8,004 nt of DNA from a bacterium. Lineage in GTDB: Bacteria; Planctomycetota; B15-G4; JADJEK01. Positions 6,013-8,004 of this stretch are shown piece after piece. The notes below the pieces were generated by a model. It saw only the letters and a program-made list of their open reading frames with translations. It did no database searches and was not told where the DNA came from. Where the stretch lies: assembly GCA_030428825.1 (NCBI GenBank), contig JAUIEL010000297.1, positions 1-8,004 of the forward strand. Direction: 5' to 3'. How positions within the stretch are numbered: position 1 is the stretch's first letter; the number at the start of each line of letters is the position of its first letter. The translations under genes were made by a program, and so were the position numbers.

Positions 6013-7671
6013 TTACTGCTCGAGGCTCTCCAGGAACCCCTCCAGCAGACGACTGCGGACCGGGTGCTGGAGCTTCCTGACCGCCTTCGCCTCGATCTGC
6101 CGGACACGCTCGCGCGTCACCTTGAAGATCCGGCCGACCTCTTCGAGAGTATAGGTGTACCCGTCGCCGATTCCGTACCGGAGCTTGATGATTTCACGCT
6201 CGCGGAACGAGAGGGTCTGCAGGACGGAGTCGATCTTCTCGCGGAGCATCACGTACGCCGCCGCGTTGACCGGGGACTCCGCCCCCTCGTCCTCGATGAA
6301 GTCCCCGAAGTACGAGTCGTCCCCCTCGCCGATCGGCCGGTCGAGCGAGATCGGGTGCTTCGAGATCTTCATCACCCGCTTCGCCTCCTCGATCGAGATG
6401 TTGGCGGCGAGCGCCACCTCCTCGATCGAAGGCTCGCGGCCGTAGCTCTGGATCAGCTTCTTCGTGACGTTCCGGAGCTTCGACATCGTCTCGATCATGT
6501 GGACCGGGATGCGGATCGTCCGCGCCTGGTCCGCGATCGAGCGGGTGATCGCCTGCCGGATCCACCACGTCGCGTAGGTCGAGAACTTGTAGCCGCGGCG
6601 GTACTCGTACTTCTCGACCGCCTTCATCAGGCCGGTGTTCCCCTCCTGGATCAGGTCGAGGAACGAGAGCCCGCGGTTGCGGTACTTCTTCGCGATCGAC
6701 ACGACCAGGCGGAGGTTCCCGGACGACAGCTTCATCTTGGCCGTCTCGTACTCCTGGTACCGCTTCAGGATCCGGTCGATCCGGATGCCGAGCCGCCGCG
6801 GCGACTCGAGCCCCTGGACGGTGACCTTCTCCAGCTCGCGGCGGCGGCTCTTCGACTCCTTCGAGTTCTTGCTGCCGCGGTACTCCTTGTACCGACGCTC
6901 CACCTCGGTCATCTCACGATGACGCTGGCGGAGCATGTCGATCATCGGCTTCACCTTCTTCAGCTGGAGGTTCAGCTCCTCCAGCAGCATGGAGGCGCGC
7001 CGGCGCCGCCACGCGATGCGGCGGGTGAGGCGGAGCTTCTCCTTGTTGGTGAGCTTCTCCCGGAGGAGGCGCCGGTAGTCGTTCTTGGTGGCGTGCAGGA
7101 GGCTCTTCAGCGTCCCGATGTTCACCTGGAGCCGGTCCGCGACCTCGCTCTTGCTGGCGTCGGTCGAGCCGGACGACGACGTCGCGACCTTCAGCGTCCG
7201 GTCGAACGCCAGGTCCCCCGCGAGCACCTCGTCGAGGATCTTGATCGCCTCGCGGAACGCGAACCCGGACGAGAGGATCAGCTTCCGGAACGCGCGGCGG
7301 GTCGTCTCGATCCGCTTCGCGAGGTCGATCTCCTCCTCGCGCGTCAGGAGCGGGATCTCCCCCATCTGCGTGAGGTACATCCGGACCGGGTCGTCGATCT
7401 TCTCGGCGCCGCCGGTCGTCTCGAAGCGCGACTCCCCCTCGCCCCGGGTCCCCGGCTTCTTCTCGCGCTCGCCTTCCGACACCTCGGACTCGTCGACGAG
7501 CTCCACTCCCTGCTCCTCGAGCAGGTTCAGGATGCCGTCGATGTTCTCGCCGGAGACGACGTCGTCCGGGAGGATCTGATTCATCTCCTCGTACGTGACG
7601 AACCCCTTCTTTCGCCCCCGCTCGAGCAGGACCCGCGTCGCCGGGTCGAGCCTCTGATCCATGGTCACCAC
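6013..7671 (-). CDS. rpoD: RNA polymerase primary sigma factor RpoD (sigma70 group 1)
   Basis: 552 residues; E. coli RpoD has 613. Directs core RNA polymerase to housekeeping promoters. Domains in order: region 1.1 (about 7-60, ATRVLLERGRKKGFVTYEEM), region 1.2 (93-122, DDPVRMYLTQMGEIPLLTRE), a non-conserved spacer (about 123-315), region 2 (317-395, with core-binding SGNLRLVVSIAKKYRNRGLS and the -10-recognising TYATWWIRQAITRSIADQAR), region 3 (396-470) and region 4 (478-540, with -35-recognising helix LEEVGRIFKVTRERVRQIEA). The presence of region 1.1 marks it as the essential group-1 factor. The spacer is strikingly basic (RRIAWRRRRA at 217-226). The GTG at 7671 is chosen because AGGAGG lies 10 nt upstream; the in-frame ATG three codons later (7662) would have a 19-nt spacer. 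It sits 27 bp after the presumed dnaG and 16 bp before the zinc-ribbon gene. Confidence 0.97.
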   Translation of the reverse strand: MVTMDQRLDPATRVLLERGRKKGFVTYEEMNQILPDDVVSGENIDGILNLLEEQGVELVDESEVSEGEREKKPGTRGEGESRFETTGGAEKIDDPVRMYLTQMGEIPLLTREEEIDLAKRIETTRRAFRKLILSSGFAFREAIKILDEVLAGDLAFDRTLKVATSSSGSTDASKSEVADRLQVNIGTLKSLLHATKNDYRRLLREKLTNKEKLRLTRRIAWRRRRASMLLEELNLQLKKVKPMIDMLRQRHREMTEVERRYKEYRGSKNSKESKSRRRELEKVTVQGLESPRRLGIRIDRILKRYQEYETAKMKLSSGNLRLVVSIAKKYRNRGLSFLDLIQEGNTGLMKAVEKYEYRRGYKFSTYATWWIRQAITRSIADQARTIRIPVHMIETMSKLRNVTKKLIQSYGREPSIEEVALAANISIEEAKRVMKISKHPISLDRPIGEGDDSYFGDFIEDEGAESPVNAAAYVMLREKIDSVLQTLSFREREIIKLRYGIGDGYTYTLEEVGRIFKVTRERVRQIEAKAVRKLQHPVRSRLLEGFLESLEQ

Positions 7672-7681
7672 GCTCTCGCAC

Positions 7682-7687
7682 CCTCCT
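7682..7687 (-). promoter_or_regulatory. Ribosome binding site of rpoD
   Basis: A full AGGAGG on the minus strand in the 27-bp gap between the upstream gene and rpoD. Distance is 10 nt to the GTG at 7671, 13 to the next GTG and 19 to the ATG at 7662, so it favours the GTG start. No promoter or terminator is visible in the gap, implying read-through from the upstream gene. Confidence 0.65.
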
Positions 7688-7698
7688 GGGCGGACGGC

Positions 7699-8004
7699 TC
7701 AGGACGACTCCTGCGTCCCGACGGCCCCGTCCTCGTTCTCTGTCTCGTCGTCCGGACGCCGCCGCTGCGACAGCCGGGCCTTGTGAAACCGCATCACCTC
7801 CTCGAGGGCGCGGTCCGCGTTCTCGTCCTCGGCGTTCCGGAGCACCCCGGAACGCCCGAGCTGCTCGCGAAGCCGCCGATACTCGGCCTCCGCGCGACGC
7901 GCCACGATGCGGTCGATCGCCGCCGCCGGCCCCTCGCCATCGGGGACCTCGCGACCGAGCGCCTCGACCAGCGCCGCTTGCGCCGCCTCGTCGTCTCCGA
8001 GTCG
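7699..8004 (-). CDS. C-terminal end of a protein, probably DNA primase DnaG (cut by right edge)
   Basis: 101 residues plus stop; the frame is open from the window edge, so the gene begins beyond 8004. Seen: a charged, helical region (LVEALGREV, then helices AIDRIVARRAEAEYRRLREQ and ADRALEEVMRFHKARLSQ) ending in a polar, disordered-looking tail (RRRPDDETENEDG to QESS). No catalytic domain is present in this part. It lies 27 bp upstream of rpoD in the same direction, the place that dnaG occupies in the widespread rpsU-dnaG-rpoD arrangement. The helical, Glu/Arg-rich end resembles the helicase-binding C-terminal region of DnaG in composition, but that region is poorly conserved. The identification therefore rests mainly on context. 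Confidence 0.55.
   Translation of the reverse strand, partial: RLGDDEAAQAALVEALGREVPDGEGPAAAIDRIVARRAEAEYRRLREQLGRSGVLRNAEDENADRALEEVMRFHKARLSQRRRPDDETENEDGAVGTQESS

Noticed and set aside
5997..6107. Longer start for the zinc-ribbon protein inside rpoD
   Set aside because: The added residues are Ser/Arg-rich, out of phase with rpoD and absent from the family; the ATG at 5996 fits.
6914..7681. 255-codon minus-strand frame in another phase of rpoD
   Set aside because: Arg/Asp/Pro-rich shadow. Its GTG sits directly after the AGGAGG of rpoD, far too close to be served by it, and RpoD regions 1.1 and 1.2 are clear in the other frame.
1..8004. CRISPR array, insertion sequence, phage or defence island
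   Set aside because: No regularly spaced repeats, transposase, integrase or terminal inverted repeats; genes are housekeeping or envelope type with uniform codon bias.

Overview
The window is a very GC-rich bacterial chromosome segment (GC content judged by eye; strong G/C preference at third codon positions) packed with genes and almost free of intergenic space. It holds seven genes: two cut by the window edges and five complete. I see no mobile element, CRISPR array, rRNA or tRNA. Most of the very long open frames on the opposite strand are GC-driven shadows. The RpoD spacer, a sulfatase-TPR fusion, a HEAT-repeat secreted protein and heavy use of GTG/TTG starts would fit Planctomycetota or a similar deep-branching, high-GC lineage. 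That assignment is from memory of family features and is tentative.

Right part (minus strand, reading from 8004 down to 1223): a tight co-directional run. First comes the C-terminal end of a protein that by position is probably DNA primase (DnaG). After a 27-bp gap comes the primary sigma factor RpoD, then after 16 bp a coiled-coil C4 zinc-ribbon protein (COG1579/DUF164 type). After 56 bp comes the selenocysteine elongation factor SelB, and then, with a 4-base GTGA overlap, a membrane-anchored sulfatase-superfamily enzyme fused to TPR repeats. This looks like the tail of a macromolecular-synthesis operon (replication priming, transcription initiation) extended with a nucleic-acid-associated zinc ribbon, a translation recoding factor and an envelope hydrolase.

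Left part: a plus-strand gene for a small membrane-anchored, coiled-coil protein of unknown function (550-1236) ends inside the 3' end of the sulfatase gene (14-bp convergent overlap). It is divergent from a minus-strand gene (from 358 to beyond the left edge) encoding a probably exported HEAT-repeat protein. The 191-bp region between these two holds candidate promoters for both and a symmetrical pair of GGAG ribosome binding sites, each 7 nt from a TTG start.

Nothing here is clearly a new system. The points most worth checking are the sulfatase-like enzyme with Thr where sulfatases carry Cys/Ser, its translational coupling to selB, the zinc-ribbon protein placed between rpoD and selB, and the unrecognised coiled-coil membrane protein.
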